The notes under the pieces are model-generated. The model searched no databases, was not told the origin of the DNA, and saw only the letters and a list, made by a program, of their open reading frames with translations. The position numbers and the translations under genes were made by a program. From an uncultured Anaerocolumna sp. (GTDB lineage: Bacteria; Bacillota; Clostridia; Lachnospirales; Lachnospiraceae), in the NCBI GenBank assembly GCA_937901695.1, contig CALDJN010000307.1:1-16001 (forward strand): a DNA stretch of 16,001 nt, given 5' to 3'. Positions 1-9,181 of this stretch are shown in pieces. Position 1 is the stretch's first letter. Each line of letters starts with the position of its first letter.

Positions 1-1013
1 GAACTGCTGCAACTACTTTATCAACTTTGCTGAATCAGAAGGTTGTCATTACCACCCCAAGGGTAGAGGTTACAACAGTGGACGAATTGGCAAATGAATA
101 CGATGTTCCTTTTGTTGCAATTGACGTTAAATATAAGTCTGGACTTGAAGGTGCAAATATTTTAATATTAAAGGCTAACGATGTAAAGATAATTACTGAT
201 ATAATGATGGGTAAGGAAACAGTAGATATGAATAGGGAATTAACAGAATTGGATTTAAGTGCTGTAAGTGAAGCCATGAATCAAATGATGGGTTCTGCTT
301 GTACATCACTATCTGAAATGTTTTCCATTAAAATCGATATTGAGCCCCCTAGATCATACAATATTACTTTTAATGAAGGCAGAAGTAAGTTTGATATACT
401 TAAAGGTGATAAACTTATTGTTAAAGTGGCATTTAGAATGGTGATTGGTGAATTTGTTGATAGCGAAGTAATGCAAATTATTCCGGTAGACTTTGGCAAA
501 GAAACAGTTAATAAATTGCTTGGAAGGGAAAATACAATTGACAATAAAATTAACGTAGAAGAACCCCAAATAGATTATAAATCTAGTATCAATAATACAG
601 GTGGTATTAATAGTATGAAACACAGTGAGCATTCTAAACCTTTAAATAAATCAATTGAAGAACCTAAACATGAAAAGGCAGAAATAATTAAGGATAATGA
701 GACTGTAACAATTAAAAAACCAAACTTTGAGGATTTTGACAAAGAACCTGCTGTTAGCTATAATGGAACTATTGATTTAGTTGGTGAGATTCCTGTAGAA
801 ATAACATCAGAATTAGGAAGAACAACTAAAAAGATCGGTGAAATACTAGAGTATGGTCCAGGAACTATTATAGAATTGGACAAGCTTGTAGGAGAACCTC
901 TTGATGTATATGCAAACGGAAAGTTTATTGCTAAAGGGGAAGTTGTTGTAATAGATGACAACTTTGGCATTAGAATTACAGATATAATTAATTCATACAA
1001 AAAAAATATCTAA
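1..1013 (+). CDS. fliY: FliY, flagellar motor switch protein / CheY-P phosphatase (5' end cut off by window)
   Basis: The reading frame is open from base 3 (codons for TAATTLSTLLNQKVVITTP) with no start, so the gene begins upstream; the TTG at base 27 is internal. FliY is part of the C-ring switch at the base of the flagellum and dephosphorylates CheY-P. A CheC-type phosphatase motif (S-x3-E-x2-N-x21-P) is intact: Ser codon 258-260, Glu 270-272, Asn 279-281, then IEPP. The visible N-terminal residues match the tail of a first such motif whose E-x2-N lies off the window. A charged, low-complexity linker covers roughly bases 530-760. The last 80 residues (from IDLVGEIPVEITSELGRT) are the SpoA/FliN domain that builds the C ring. 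The phosphatase half plus the SpoA domain distinguishes it from plain FliN. cheY follows 22 bases later. Confidence 0.93.
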   Translation, partial: TAATTLSTLLNQKVVITTPRVEVTTVDELANEYDVPFVAIDVKYKSGLEGANILILKANDVKIITDIMMGKETVDMNRELTELDLSAVSEAMNQMMGSACTSLSEMFSIKIDIEPPRSYNITFNEGRSKFDILKGDKLIVKVAFRMVIGEFVDSEVMQIIPVDFGKETVNKLLGRENTIDNKINVEEPQIDYKSSINNTGGINSMKHSEHSKPLNKSIEEPKHEKAEIIKDNETVTIKKPNFEDFDKEPAVSYNGTIDLVGEIPVEITSELGRTTKKIGEILEYGPGTIIELDKLVGEPLDVYANGKFIAKGEVVVIDDNFGIRITDIINSYKKNI

Positions 1014-1035
1014 TATTGATTGAGGAGGAAATTAA

Positions 1036-1398
1036 ATGGCTAATGGAATATTGATAGTTGATGATGCTGCTTTTATGAGAATGATGGTAAAAGACATTTT
1101 GGTTAAGAATGGTTTTCAAGTGTTAGGGGAAGCTGAAAATGGCGCTAAAGCTATTGAAAAATACAAGGAATTGTCTCCGGATTTAGTTATAATGGATATT
1201 ACAATGCCAGAAGTAGATGGGATTCAAGCTGTTAAAGAAATTAAAAAAATAAACCCTAATGCTAAAATAGTTATGTGCTCTGCAATGGGTCAACAGGCTA
1301 TGGTTATTGAATCTATCCAATCAGGAGCAAAAGACTTTATAGTAAAACCCTTTCAAGCAGATAGGGTTCTTGAAGCAGTAAAAAAAGCGGTTGGTTAA
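1036..1398 (+). CDS. cheY: CheY, chemotaxis response regulator
   Basis: This is a single-domain receiver of 120 residues, the usual CheY length. Phosphorylated CheY binds the flagellar switch to set rotation direction. The key residues are present: acidic pair Asp9-Asp10, phospho-acceptor Asp54 (in VIMDITMP), Ser82 (in VMCSAMG) in the Thr/Ser switch position, and Lys104 (in FIVKPF). An AGGAGG at 1023-1028 lies 7 bases before the ATG and fixes the start. There is no output domain. It sits directly after fliY, whose product dephosphorylates it, as in Bacillus and clostridial operons. The stop codon is one base from the fliO ATG, so coupling is likely. Confidence 0.96.
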   Translation: MANGILIVDDAAFMRMMVKDILVKNGFQVLGEAENGAKAIEKYKELSPDLVIMDITMPEVDGIQAVKEIKKINPNAKIVMCSAMGQQAMVIESIQSGAKDFIVKPFQADRVLEAVKKAVG

Positions 1399-1399
1399 A

Positions 1400-1858
1400 A
1401 TGATTATATTAGAAACAAAAACGTCAGAATTGTCTAGCGGATGGCAATTGGTAGGAGTATTTATACTGTTTTTATTTATTCTTGGGGCTACTTATTTGAC
1501 AACTAAAATTGTTGGCGGAGTAAAATTAAATCAAATGAAAAGCAGTAACTTTCATGTAATTGAAACCTATAGAATTGCCCAGAATAAATTTTTACAGTTA
1601 GTTAAAGTGGGAACCAGATACATTGTTTTGTCTATTAGTAAGGATAATATAAATTTCATAATCGAACTGCAAGAAGATGAGATTTTACACTTAGATCAAA
1701 TGGGTAAAAGTAAAGAAAGCTTTTCTACTATTATCTCTAAGCTTACTAACCGTCAAAACAATCCGAATTTCCCAAAAGATACATATAATTTTGAGAGTAC
1801 AAAAGACACATTTTACCATTCTGCCGGCAATGAAGCAGATGATAGAAAAAATAACTAG
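1400..1858 (+). CDS. fliO: FliO, flagellar export gate assembly protein
   Basis: A 152-residue protein with one strong N-terminal membrane segment (about residues 16-36, WQLVGVFILFLFILGATYL) followed by a small soluble domain with the FliO-type pattern SNFHVIETYRIAQNKFLQLVKVGTRYIVLSIS split across residues 45-75. FliO helps assemble the FliP ring of the flagellar type III secretion gate. A TTG at 1391 would extend it by three residues and overlap cheY; the ATG at 1400, one base after the cheY stop, is the more natural start, although its ribosome binding site is weak and coupling to cheY is probable. The tail after about residue 115 is polar and poorly conserved. Identification rests on length, topology and position between cheY and fliP. 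Confidence 0.85.
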   Translation: MIILETKTSELSSGWQLVGVFILFLFILGATYLTTKIVGGVKLNQMKSSNFHVIETYRIAQNKFLQLVKVGTRYIVLSISKDNINFIIELQEDEILHLDQMGKSKESFSTIISKLTNRQNNPNFPKDTYNFESTKDTFYHSAGNEADDRKNN

Positions 1859-1873
1859 TAAAGGTTGGTATTC

Positions 1874-2749
1874 ATGGGTACATATATAAAAAAGCAATTA
1901 AGAAGCGCGACAAAAATTAGTGGAATCTTATTTGTTGTGTTATGTATATTAACCTTTATTTTTATTGCACCGATAAAGGTATCTGCTACGAATATTAACG
2001 ATAATGAGTCAACAAAAACGACTGAAAAAAAAGATACAACTACAGGCGATAATGGGGCGGTAGATATTAAAGGTGCCATTGGACCTTTTCAATTTAATCT
2101 TGATACAGGTTCAGAAAGTAATGGGTTAGCAGCTACACTTCAGATTTTATTATTATTAACGATTATTTCATTAGCACCTTCCATATTAATTATGGTAACA
2201 TCCTTTACTCGTATTCTGATTGTTATGCATTTTGTAAGATCTGCATTGGGAACGCAAACTACACCGCCGAATCAGGTATTGATAGGACTGTCATTATTTC
2301 TTACTATATTTATTATGTCACCGGTATTTACGCAGATTAATAATAATGCCATACAACCATTGCAGCGTAATGAAATCACAACAGAAGAAGCTATTGATGC
2401 GGGTATAGAACCACTTCGCCAGTTTATGTTAAAACAGGTAAAACCCAAAGATTTAAAATTATTTATGGATATTGCTGAAATTGGTCCTGTTAAAAATGTA
2501 AAAGAAATACCAATTACAGTTATAATTCCAGCATTTATTATAAGTGAATTAAGAATTGCGTTTATCATAGGCTTCTTAATCTATATACCTTTTATTGTAA
2601 TCGATATGGTTGTGGCTTCCACATTAATGTCAATGGGTATGATGATGCTTCCTCCAACTACGATATCTATGCCATTTAAGATTCTGCTATTTATATTAGT
2701 AGATGGCTGGGGATTAATAATTGGAGAATTAGTAAAGACCTTTTATTAG
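1874..2749 (+). CDS. fliP: FliP, flagellar type III export gate protein
   Basis: An integral membrane protein of 291 residues and the core of the export gate (FliP5-FliQ4-FliR1). Residues 15-38 form a signal peptide (hydrophobic ISGILFVVLCILTFIFI, then VSA before the likely cleavage site), as in other FliP proteins. The mature part has the hallmark LLLLTIISLAPSILIMVTSF block, then RILIVMHFVRSALGTQTTPP, and near the end MSMGMMMLPPTTISMPFK. A TTG at 1865 could serve as an upstream start, but the AAAGG at 1860-1864 touches it; its 9-base spacing to the ATG at 1874 favours the latter. A 69-base gap separates it from fliQ, one of the wider gaps in the export cluster. Confidence 0.95.
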   Translation: MGTYIKKQLRSATKISGILFVVLCILTFIFIAPIKVSATNINDNESTKTTEKKDTTTGDNGAVDIKGAIGPFQFNLDTGSESNGLAATLQILLLLTIISLAPSILIMVTSFTRILIVMHFVRSALGTQTTPPNQVLIGLSLFLTIFIMSPVFTQINNNAIQPLQRNEITTEEAIDAGIEPLRQFMLKQVKPKDLKLFMDIAEIGPVKNVKEIPITVIIPAFIISELRIAFIIGFLIYIPFIVIDMVVASTLMSMGMMMLPPTTISMPFKILLFILVDGWGLIIGELVKTFY

Positions 2750-2818
2750 CGTAGATTAATATAATCGGTTATATAAATCAGTTTAGAAGTGTTTGAAAAT
2801 GCAACGAGGAGGTTTTTC

Positions 2819-3094
2819 ATGAATGAAAATATTATTGTAGATATTGCTAGGGATACGTTGTGGCTTATTATAAAAGTATCAGCGCCTATGTTAATTGCCT
2901 CCTTAGTTATCGGTTTAATAATAAGTATACTGCAAACGGTAACTTCCATTCAAGAACAAACCCTCACATTTGTTCCTAAATTAATTGCTGTATTCTTAAT
3001 TTTAATGATATTTGGCAATTGGATTCTTACGGAAGTGAAAGATTTTGCTATTAATTTAATCACGAATTTTAGCTATTACATTCAAAATCTATGA
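2819..3094 (+). CDS. fliQ: FliQ, flagellar type III export gate protein
   Basis: A 91-residue protein with two membrane hairpin segments (about residues 15-38 and 52-75), the normal FliQ length. It wraps the FliP-FliR channel of the export gate. Family features include MNENIIVDIARDTLWLIIKVSAP at the N-terminus (spread over residues 1-23) and the conserved QTVTSIQEQTLTFVPK segment between the two helices. The AGGAGG at 2807-2812 with 6-base spacing selects the ATG at 2819; an in-frame ATG at 2789 would add ten residues that do not look like the family. The stop overlaps the fliR ATG (ATGA at 3091-3094), so the two are translationally coupled. Confidence 0.95.
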   Translation: MNENIIVDIARDTLWLIIKVSAPMLIASLVIGLIISILQTVTSIQEQTLTFVPKLIAVFLILMIFGNWILTEVKDFAINLITNFSYYIQNL

Positions 3095-3858
3095 CTGTTC
3101 AAGTAGATTATTTAGAAGATTTTTTACTGATACTTGTGAGGATAACAGCATTTGTTTATGTAGCACCATTTTTTAGTTTAAAAAATGTACCGAGGAAAGT
3201 GAAAGCAGGATTTTCATTTTTCTTTGCCTTGGTATTATTTGAGGTTGTTCCACTGCCTAATTTAGATTATCAAGGGGTAATTGGATTTGCAGGCTTATTA
3301 ATTAGTGAAGCTTTAGTCGGTATTATACTTGGGTTCTTTACTAATATTTGTTACTATATTTTATCATTTGCCGGACAAATGATGGATATGGAAATTGGTT
3401 TTGCAATGGTAAATGAATTGGATCCAGTCTCTAATATTCAGACAACCGTCACCAGTAATTATTATTCTTATATTGTAATGCTAATTATGATGGTAACAAA
3501 TCTACATCATTATTTAATCCTTGCATTTGTTGATGCATTTAAGGTTATCCCTGTAGGAGGGGCAAAATTTAGCCCAAATCTATACTTATTGATGGTAGAA
3601 TTTATAAAAGAGTATTTTATCATTGGATTTCGGATTATTTTACCTGTCTTTGCAGCAACATTAATTTTAAATGTCATTTTAGCTATATTGGCTAAAGTTG
3701 CTCCACAAATGAATATGTTTGTTATTGGTATTCAGCTTAAAATATTTGTAGGGTTAGCCGTCTTATTCTTAGCAGTAGGTTTAATGCCCAGGGTGGCAGA
3801 TTTTATCTTTGATGAGATGATTTATATGATGCGTTCTGCCATAGATGGATTACATTAA
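3091..3858 (+). CDS. fliR: FliR, flagellar type III export gate protein
   Basis: A 255-residue polytopic membrane protein with about six hydrophobic segments, matching FliR. It is the single-copy subunit that caps the FliP ring and closes the export channel. Recognisable blocks are LILVRITAFVYVAPFF near the N-terminus, RKVKAGFSFFFALVLFE, the central GQMMDMEIGFAMVNELDP, and the late LAKVAPQMNMFVIGIQLKI segment. The ATG overlaps the fliQ stop by four bases (ATGA). flhB follows after 22 bases. Confidence 0.95.
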   Translation: MTVQVDYLEDFLLILVRITAFVYVAPFFSLKNVPRKVKAGFSFFFALVLFEVVPLPNLDYQGVIGFAGLLISEALVGIILGFFTNICYYILSFAGQMMDMEIGFAMVNELDPVSNIQTTVTSNYYSYIVMLIMMVTNLHHYLILAFVDAFKVIPVGGAKFSPNLYLLMVEFIKEYFIIGFRIILPVFAATLILNVILAILAKVAPQMNMFVIGIQLKIFVGLAVLFLAVGLMPRVADFIFDEMIYMMRSAIDGLH

Positions 3859-3880
3859 AACAATATGAATTGGAGAAGTT

Positions 3881-5062
3881 ATGATAGACAGTAATTTGAA
3901 ATCATTATATCAATGCAGCAATAGTACATATCATCATAATTTATCTACAAAGCAACATAGCTTCTCTTATAATTTGCAATTTTTTGCAAAAGAAGGTCCA
4001 GGCGGAGAAAAAACAGAAGAACCTACACCAAAGAAATTAACCGATGCAAGAAAAGAAGGGCAGGTTGCAAAAAGTAATGAACTGGTTATAGCTGCTTCCT
4101 TAATTGCTTTGTTTTATTCCATAAAGATATTTATAGGTTATATTAGCAATGGATTTTTTGAAACCTTTCACTTGTTTTATGGAAATATTGATAAGTTATC
4201 CGGTGAAGAATTTAATACGGTAACGGCAGCTTTACTATTAAGAGAATCTATTTTAACCATATTAAAAATATGCCTTCCTATCTTTGTTGCCGCATTTCTT
4301 ACAACTTTAGTAGTAGATTTGGCACAGGTAAAGTGGACTGTCTCTGGAAAACTGCTTCAGCCAAAGTTTAGCAAAATTAATCCCATTAATGGATTTAGCA
4401 GAATATTCTCTAAGGAAAAGATTGTAGAATTAATTAAATCTATATTAAAGATTTTAGTTATTGCCTATATGGCATATAATACCTTAAAAGATTATAGCTC
4501 TACATTATTAAAATTATATGAATTTGACTTGGGACAGGCAGTGGCTTTAATTGGCTCCATCGTTATTGATTTGGGAATTAATATTAGCTTATTGTTTTTG
4601 GTAATCGGACTTGCAGATTATTTTTATCAGAAGCTTAAGTTTAGAAGAGATATGATGATGACAAAACAAGAACTCAAAGATGAGTATAAGCAATCAGAAG
4701 GGGATCCACAGATTAAAAGCCGTATTAGGAGTAAAATGAGGGAAGCCTCCCAAAGAAGAATGATGCAGCGTTTACCGGAAGCAGATGTGGTTATTACAAA
4801 CCCTACACATTTTGCAGCAGCTATAAAATATGATAAGAATGCAGCAGAAGCGCCTATTTTATTGGCAAAAGGTGCTGACTTCCTAGCTGAGAAAATCAAA
4901 GCTGCAGCAAGAGAGAACAAGATTGAGATTGTAGAGAATAAGCCACTTGCAAGAATGTTGTATTATAATGTTGAAGTTGAAAGTGAAATTCCACCAGAGC
5001 TGTATCAGATGACAGCTGAGGTTTTAGCATATGTGTATAGTTTAAAAGGGGGTAGTAATTAG
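3881..5062 (+). CDS. flhB: FlhB, export gate substrate-specificity switch, with long N-terminal leader
   Basis: A 393-residue protein: four hydrophobic segments between about residues 65 and 260, then the cytoplasmic autocleaving domain. FlhB switches the export apparatus from rod/hook to filament substrates. The autocleavage motif NPTH is intact at residues 307-310 (bases 4799-4810), in VVITNPTHFAAAIKY. The conserved start of the family (GEKTEEPTPKKLTDARKEGQ) begins only at residue 42. Before it lies a polar leader rich in Ser, Asn, His and Gln, ending in YNLQFFA (residues 30-36), about 30 residues longer than usual. The ATG at 3881 with GGAG at 3872-3875 is the only well-supported start, so the leader is probably translated. 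The TAG stop overlaps the GTG of flhA. Confidence 0.95.
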   Translation: MIDSNLKSLYQCSNSTYHHNLSTKQHSFSYNLQFFAKEGPGGEKTEEPTPKKLTDARKEGQVAKSNELVIAASLIALFYSIKIFIGYISNGFFETFHLFYGNIDKLSGEEFNTVTAALLLRESILTILKICLPIFVAAFLTTLVVDLAQVKWTVSGKLLQPKFSKINPINGFSRIFSKEKIVELIKSILKILVIAYMAYNTLKDYSSTLLKLYEFDLGQAVALIGSIVIDLGINISLLFLVIGLADYFYQKLKFRRDMMMTKQELKDEYKQSEGDPQIKSRIRSKMREASQRRMMQRLPEADVVITNPTHFAAAIKYDKNAAEAPILLAKGADFLAEKIKAAARENKIEIVENKPLARMLYYNVEVESEIPPELYQMTAEVLAYVYSLKGGSN

Positions 5063-7086
5063 TGAAAAAAACTGACTTAGCCATTGGGTTATATATATTG
5101 GCAGCAATCATATTTCTAATCGTACCATTGCCTTCTGTGATATTGGATGTTTTGCTGGCATTAAATTTAGCCATATCAATGGTTATCCTATTTAATGCTT
5201 TATTTTCAAGGGAAGTATTAAATATGTCTACTTTTCCTACCATTCTATTATTTACTACGGTATTTCGTATTTCTTTAAATGTATCTGCTACTAGATTAAT
5301 CCTAAAGAATGGCAATCCTGGTAATGTTGTAAAAACCTTCGGAGAATTTGTAGGTGGTGGAGATGCAGTTTTAGGTATCATAGTATTTATAATCTTACTA
5401 TTAGTACAATTTTTGGTTATTAACAAAGGTTCTGAGAGAGTTGCAGAAGTAACTGCAAGATTTACACTGGATGCTATGCCAGGTAAGCAGATGGCTATTG
5501 ATGCAGACTTGAATACCGGTGCAATTAACGATGCACAGGCTCGTGAACGAAGAGAAAAGATTCAGGAAGAATCAAACTTCTTCGGTTCTATGGATGGTGC
5601 TACTAAGTATGTAAAAGGTGATGCCATTGCTGGGCTTATAATTACCATTATTAATCTAGCTGGTGGTATGATTATGGAAATGATGCGAAATGGAACATCA
5701 GCTGGTGAAGCATTCAGTATGTATTCCGTACTTACTATTGGTAATGGATTAGTAAATCAAATTCCTTCTTTAATGATTTCTTTGGCAACAGGTATACTGG
5801 TAACGAAGGTATCCAAAGAAGCTGATATAGGCGATTTATTAGTAAAACAGCTTTTCTCTATTCCTAAGGTATTATATGTCGTAGGCGGCAGCCTTATCTT
5901 CCTTGGAATTGCAACACCATTAAGTACGATTGTATTTACTACCTATGGTGTTATATTTATTGTGACAGGAAGAGTCATAATGGAAGTACATAGTATTGAA
6001 GAACAGGTAGCCTTAGAAGAGGGCTCCACGGACGAGATTCGAAAGCCGGAAAATGTGAATACATTACTTCAGGTAGACCCTATCGAATTAGAATTCGGTT
6101 ATGGTATTATTCCGTTAGCTGATGTGAATCAGGGCGGTGACTTACTGGACCGTGTTGTTTTAATTCGTAGGCAGATTGCTCTGGAGCTGGGATGCGTAGT
6201 TCCGATTATTCGTTTAAGAGATAATATTCAATTAAACCCAAATCAATATGTAATTAAAATCAAAGGCATTGAGGTAAGTGAAGGAGAAATCCTTTTTGAC
6301 CATTATATGGCTATGAATCCTGGATATGTAGAAGAAGAGATAAGCGGTATACCTACCTTTGAACCTTCTTTCCATCTGCCAGCTCTATGGATTACAGAAG
6401 GCCAGAGGGAGAGAGCGGAATCCTTAGGTTATACGGTTGTGGATCCACCTTCCATTATTGCAACTCATTTAACAGAAGTAATTCGCAGTCATATAAGTGA
6501 ACTGCTTACAAGGCAGGATGTTCAGAATCTTATTGACAATGTACAGGAGGCTAATTCCACTTTAATATCGGAATTAGTTCCAAAGTTATTAGGAGTAGGA
6601 GAGATTCAAAAGGTACTGCAAAATCTCTTAAAAGAAGGTATATCTATTAGGGATTTGATTACCATTTTTGAAACTCTTGCAGATTATGCACCTACTACCA
6701 GAGATACTGATGTTTTAACAGAGTATGTAAGACAAAGTTTAAAGAGAGCTATTTCTAACAAATATTTTCCACCGAAAGAGACTACAAGTGTAGTGACTTT
6801 AGATCCGAAAATAGAGCAAGAAATTATGGGCTCCATAAAACAAACAGAACAGGGAGCTTATATTACCTTAGATCCGGAAAAAACACAAAACATTATTCAC
6901 TCAGTAGAGGAAGAAGTAGAAAAGTTAGAGAATCTTGGAAAGAATCCGATTATAATTACTTCGCCAATTGTAAGAATGTACTTTAAAAAACTTACACAGG
7001 ATTATTTTAAAGATTTGATAGTTATTTCTTATAATGAGATTGAATCTAACGTTGAATTACAATCAGTAGGGATGGTGACAGCATAA
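5062..7086 (+). CDS. flhA: FlhA, flagellar type III export gate protein
   Basis: A 674-residue protein of normal length: about eight membrane segments in the first 310 residues and a large cytoplasmic domain that docks chaperone-substrate complexes. The FHIPEP family signature is clear (ARFTLDAMPGKQMAIDADLN at about residues 133-152). The cytoplasmic part starts near RKPENVNTLLQVDPIELEFG, contains LLDRVVLIRRQIALELG and LTEVIRSH, and continues through the segment around DVQNLIDNV. The start is GTG at 5062, overlapping the flhB stop, with an AGGGGG at 5047-5052 nine bases upstream. The TAA stop shares its last base with the flhF ATG. Confidence 0.97.
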   Translation: MKKTDLAIGLYILAAIIFLIVPLPSVILDVLLALNLAISMVILFNALFSREVLNMSTFPTILLFTTVFRISLNVSATRLILKNGNPGNVVKTFGEFVGGGDAVLGIIVFIILLLVQFLVINKGSERVAEVTARFTLDAMPGKQMAIDADLNTGAINDAQARERREKIQEESNFFGSMDGATKYVKGDAIAGLIITIINLAGGMIMEMMRNGTSAGEAFSMYSVLTIGNGLVNQIPSLMISLATGILVTKVSKEADIGDLLVKQLFSIPKVLYVVGGSLIFLGIATPLSTIVFTTYGVIFIVTGRVIMEVHSIEEQVALEEGSTDEIRKPENVNTLLQVDPIELEFGYGIIPLADVNQGGDLLDRVVLIRRQIALELGCVVPIIRLRDNIQLNPNQYVIKIKGIEVSEGEILFDHYMAMNPGYVEEEISGIPTFEPSFHLPALWITEGQRERAESLGYTVVDPPSIIATHLTEVIRSHISELLTRQDVQNLIDNVQEANSTLISELVPKLLGVGEIQKVLQNLLKEGISIRDLITIFETLADYAPTTRDTDVLTEYVRQSLKRAISNKYFPPKETTSVVTLDPKIEQEIMGSIKQTEQGAYITLDPEKTQNIIHSVEEEVEKLENLGKNPIIITSPIVRMYFKKLTQDYFKDLIVISYNEIESNVELQSVGMVTA

Positions 7087-8306
7087 TGATAATTAAGAAG
7101 TTTCAAGGGAATACAGAAACAGAAGCAATTATGCTTGCAAAAGAGGAATTAGGAAAAGATGCAATTGTTATGAACATCAAAACGATTACACCAAAGGGTA
7201 TTTATAAGCTTTTTCGTACACCAACTGTGGAAATTACAGCTGCTATGGATGATTCCAATCCAAGCACTGCCGAAAAAAAAGAGTCGGCTGCTGAAGGAGC
7301 ACCGCCAACACTTAATGCTTATGTAAAGAATAATCTGTCAGATATCCTACAGGAAGATAAAGAATACTCTATTCCTGTAGAACCCACAGCAATTGAGAAG
7401 AAATTGAATAATTTGCAAGAACTATTAGAAAAACAGTTAAATGAATCTCATGTGGAACAAAAAGCAGATGAGAAAGTAGAATTAAAAGCAGAAGAAAAAG
7501 CAAGCGGCAATAAGAATCAGAGCCTGATTCAATTAGTCTACAACCAGTTGCTTCGTAATGAAGTAGATGAAAGGTTTATAAATCAAATTTTAGGTGAAAT
7601 TGAGAACAAATATAAGAAAGATACTACTTTAGACAATATTTTAGCAAGCGTTTATCAAAAAATTATTCTAAAGTTAGGTCAGCCTAAAGCGATAGAATTA
7701 GATGAGAGTAATACTAAATTCATATTTTTTATAGGACCTACCGGGGTGGGTAAAACAACCACTATTGCTAAAATCGCTTCTACATTAAAGTTAAATAAAA
7801 AAGCAAAGGTTGCTCTTGTTACTTCAGATACTTATAGGATTGCTGCTGTAGAACAACTTAGAACCTATGCCAATATTCTTAGCGTACCCATGCAGGTAAT
7901 CTATACACCGGAAGAAATGGAAACAGCCAAAGAAGACTTTAAAGATTATGATGTAGTATTAGTGGATACAGCTGGACGTTCCCATAAAAGCATAGATCAA
8001 AGAGATGATTTAGAAAAGCTGATACATACAGTGGAGGAAGAAGCAAGGGAAGTATATTTGGTTATGAGTGCAACTACCAAGTATGTTGACTTAGTTAAGA
8101 TTACAGAAGCTTACTCTGAAATAGCCAACTATAGAGTCATTTTTACAAAACTAGATGAAACAGGAAGTATAGGTAATATTTTAAACATTAGAATGCTGAC
8201 AGGCGCTGATTTATCTTACACAACATGTGGACAAAATGTACCGGATGATATAGGTAAGTTAGATACTCAGGAAACAGCGAAACAGTTGCTAGGAGGCAGT
8301 GATTAA
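7086..8306 (+). CDS. flhF: FlhF, SRP-type GTPase for flagellar placement
   Basis: A 406-residue SRP-family GTPase. It dimerises with GTP at the membrane and recruits the first flagellar basal-body parts to the correct site. The N-terminal FlhF pattern MIIKKFQGNTETEAIMLAKEEL (residues 1-22) is followed by a charged, Glu/Lys-rich linker to about residue 145, then the N and G domains. GTPase motifs are complete: P-loop GPTGVGKTT at 217-225, DTYRIAAVEQLRTYA from Asp248, DTAGRS from Asp294, and TKLD at 354-357, then GSIGN. Its partner flhG overlaps at the next start (TAATG), supporting joint expression. Confidence 0.97.
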   Translation: MIIKKFQGNTETEAIMLAKEELGKDAIVMNIKTITPKGIYKLFRTPTVEITAAMDDSNPSTAEKKESAAEGAPPTLNAYVKNNLSDILQEDKEYSIPVEPTAIEKKLNNLQELLEKQLNESHVEQKADEKVELKAEEKASGNKNQSLIQLVYNQLLRNEVDERFINQILGEIENKYKKDTTLDNILASVYQKIILKLGQPKAIELDESNTKFIFFIGPTGVGKTTTIAKIASTLKLNKKAKVALVTSDTYRIAAVEQLRTYANILSVPMQVIYTPEEMETAKEDFKDYDVVLVDTAGRSHKSIDQRDDLEKLIHTVEEEAREVYLVMSATTKYVDLVKITEAYSEIANYRVIFTKLDETGSIGNILNIRMLTGADLSYTTCGQNVPDDIGKLDTQETAKQLLGGSD

Positions 8307-9178
8307 TGGATCAGGCAGAACAATTAAGAAATATTATTAAAAGCCAAAGCAGGCAAAGAAAAGTTGCCCGTGTTATCACTGTCACTAGCGGCAAAGGTGG
8401 AGTCGGTAAATCAAGTATATCCGTAAACCTGGCAATTCAAATGAGTAAACTGGGCAAAAAGGTAATTATATTAGATGCGGATTTCGGTTTAGCAAACGTA
8501 GAAGTCATGTTGGGAATTCGGCCAAGATATAATTTAGCAGATTTATTATTTAAAGGTAAGGATATAAAGGATATTATAACAGAAGGACCAAAAGGAATAG
8601 GATTTATATCCGGTGGTTCTGGAATACAGGAATTAAACCATGTTTCCAGAGAGCAAATTATTGATTTAACTCATAAATTAGATGAAATTGACAGTATTAC
8701 AGATGTAATTATTATTGATACAGGAGCTGGTATCAATGATATCGTTTTAGAATTTGTTATTGCAAGTACTGAAACTTTATTGGTTACTACTCCTGAGCCT
8801 ACATCATTAACGGATTCTTATGCATTGTTAAAAATATTAGATAGAAAACCAGAATTCTCTACCACTAATTCTACTATTAAAATGATTGTCAATCGTGTAG
8901 AATCACCTGCTGAGGGTAAAGAATTATTCAATAAATTTAATGTAGTTGTTAATACGTTCTTAAATAATAAAATCGAATATTTAGGAAGTATTCCTCAGGA
9001 TTCCAATGTTCCTAAGGCTATTATACAACAAAAACCATATTCCATTTTATACCCCAATTCACAATCAACAAAAGCAATTATTAATCTTACTAATATATTA
9101 TGTGAGAACACACAAGAAGTACAAAAAAGAAAAGGTATATCACAACTATTTTCTAATTTGATTCACAGCAGGAGGTAA
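8306..9178 (+). CDS. flhG: FlhG (YlxH), MinD-like ATPase controlling flagellar number
   Basis: A 290-residue P-loop ATPase of the MinD/ParA group. It stimulates FlhF GTPase activity and limits flagellar number. The N-terminal activator helix DQAEQLR is at residues 2-8, the conserved element known to contact FlhF. The deviant Walker A TSGKGGVGKSS at 27-37 has both signature lysines (Lys30 and Lys35). Other hallmarks are DADFGLANVEVMLG and DTGAGIND. The C-terminus (around QLFSNLIHSRR) could be an amphipathic membrane-targeting helix, as in MinD. The ATG overlaps the flhF stop by one base. The AGGAGG for the next gene lies inside its last codons at 9170-9175. Confidence 0.95.
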   Translation: MDQAEQLRNIIKSQSRQRKVARVITVTSGKGGVGKSSISVNLAIQMSKLGKKVIILDADFGLANVEVMLGIRPRYNLADLLFKGKDIKDIITEGPKGIGFISGGSGIQELNHVSREQIIDLTHKLDEIDSITDVIIIDTGAGINDIVLEFVIASTETLLVTTPEPTSLTDSYALLKILDRKPEFSTTNSTIKMIVNRVESPAEGKELFNKFNVVVNTFLNNKIEYLGSIPQDSNVPKAIIQQKPYSILYPNSQSTKAIINLTNILCENTQEVQKRKGISQLFSNLIHSRR

Positions 9179-9181
9179 TAT

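Noticed and set aside
27..29. TTG as the start of the first gene
   Set aside because: The frame is open to the window edge and the upstream residues continue the FliY phosphatase-like pattern, so the true start is outside the window.
2759..2774. Small hairpin ATATAA-TCGG-TTATAT in the fliP-fliQ gap
   Set aside because: A 6-bp all-AT stem is expected by chance in sequence of this composition and has no T-run.
4896..5426. A 176-codon minus-strand open frame opposite flhB/flhA
   Set aside because: It lies wholly antisense to two well-conserved genes, has no recognisable domain and no convincing ribosome binding site; AT-rich coding DNA often gives such shadows.
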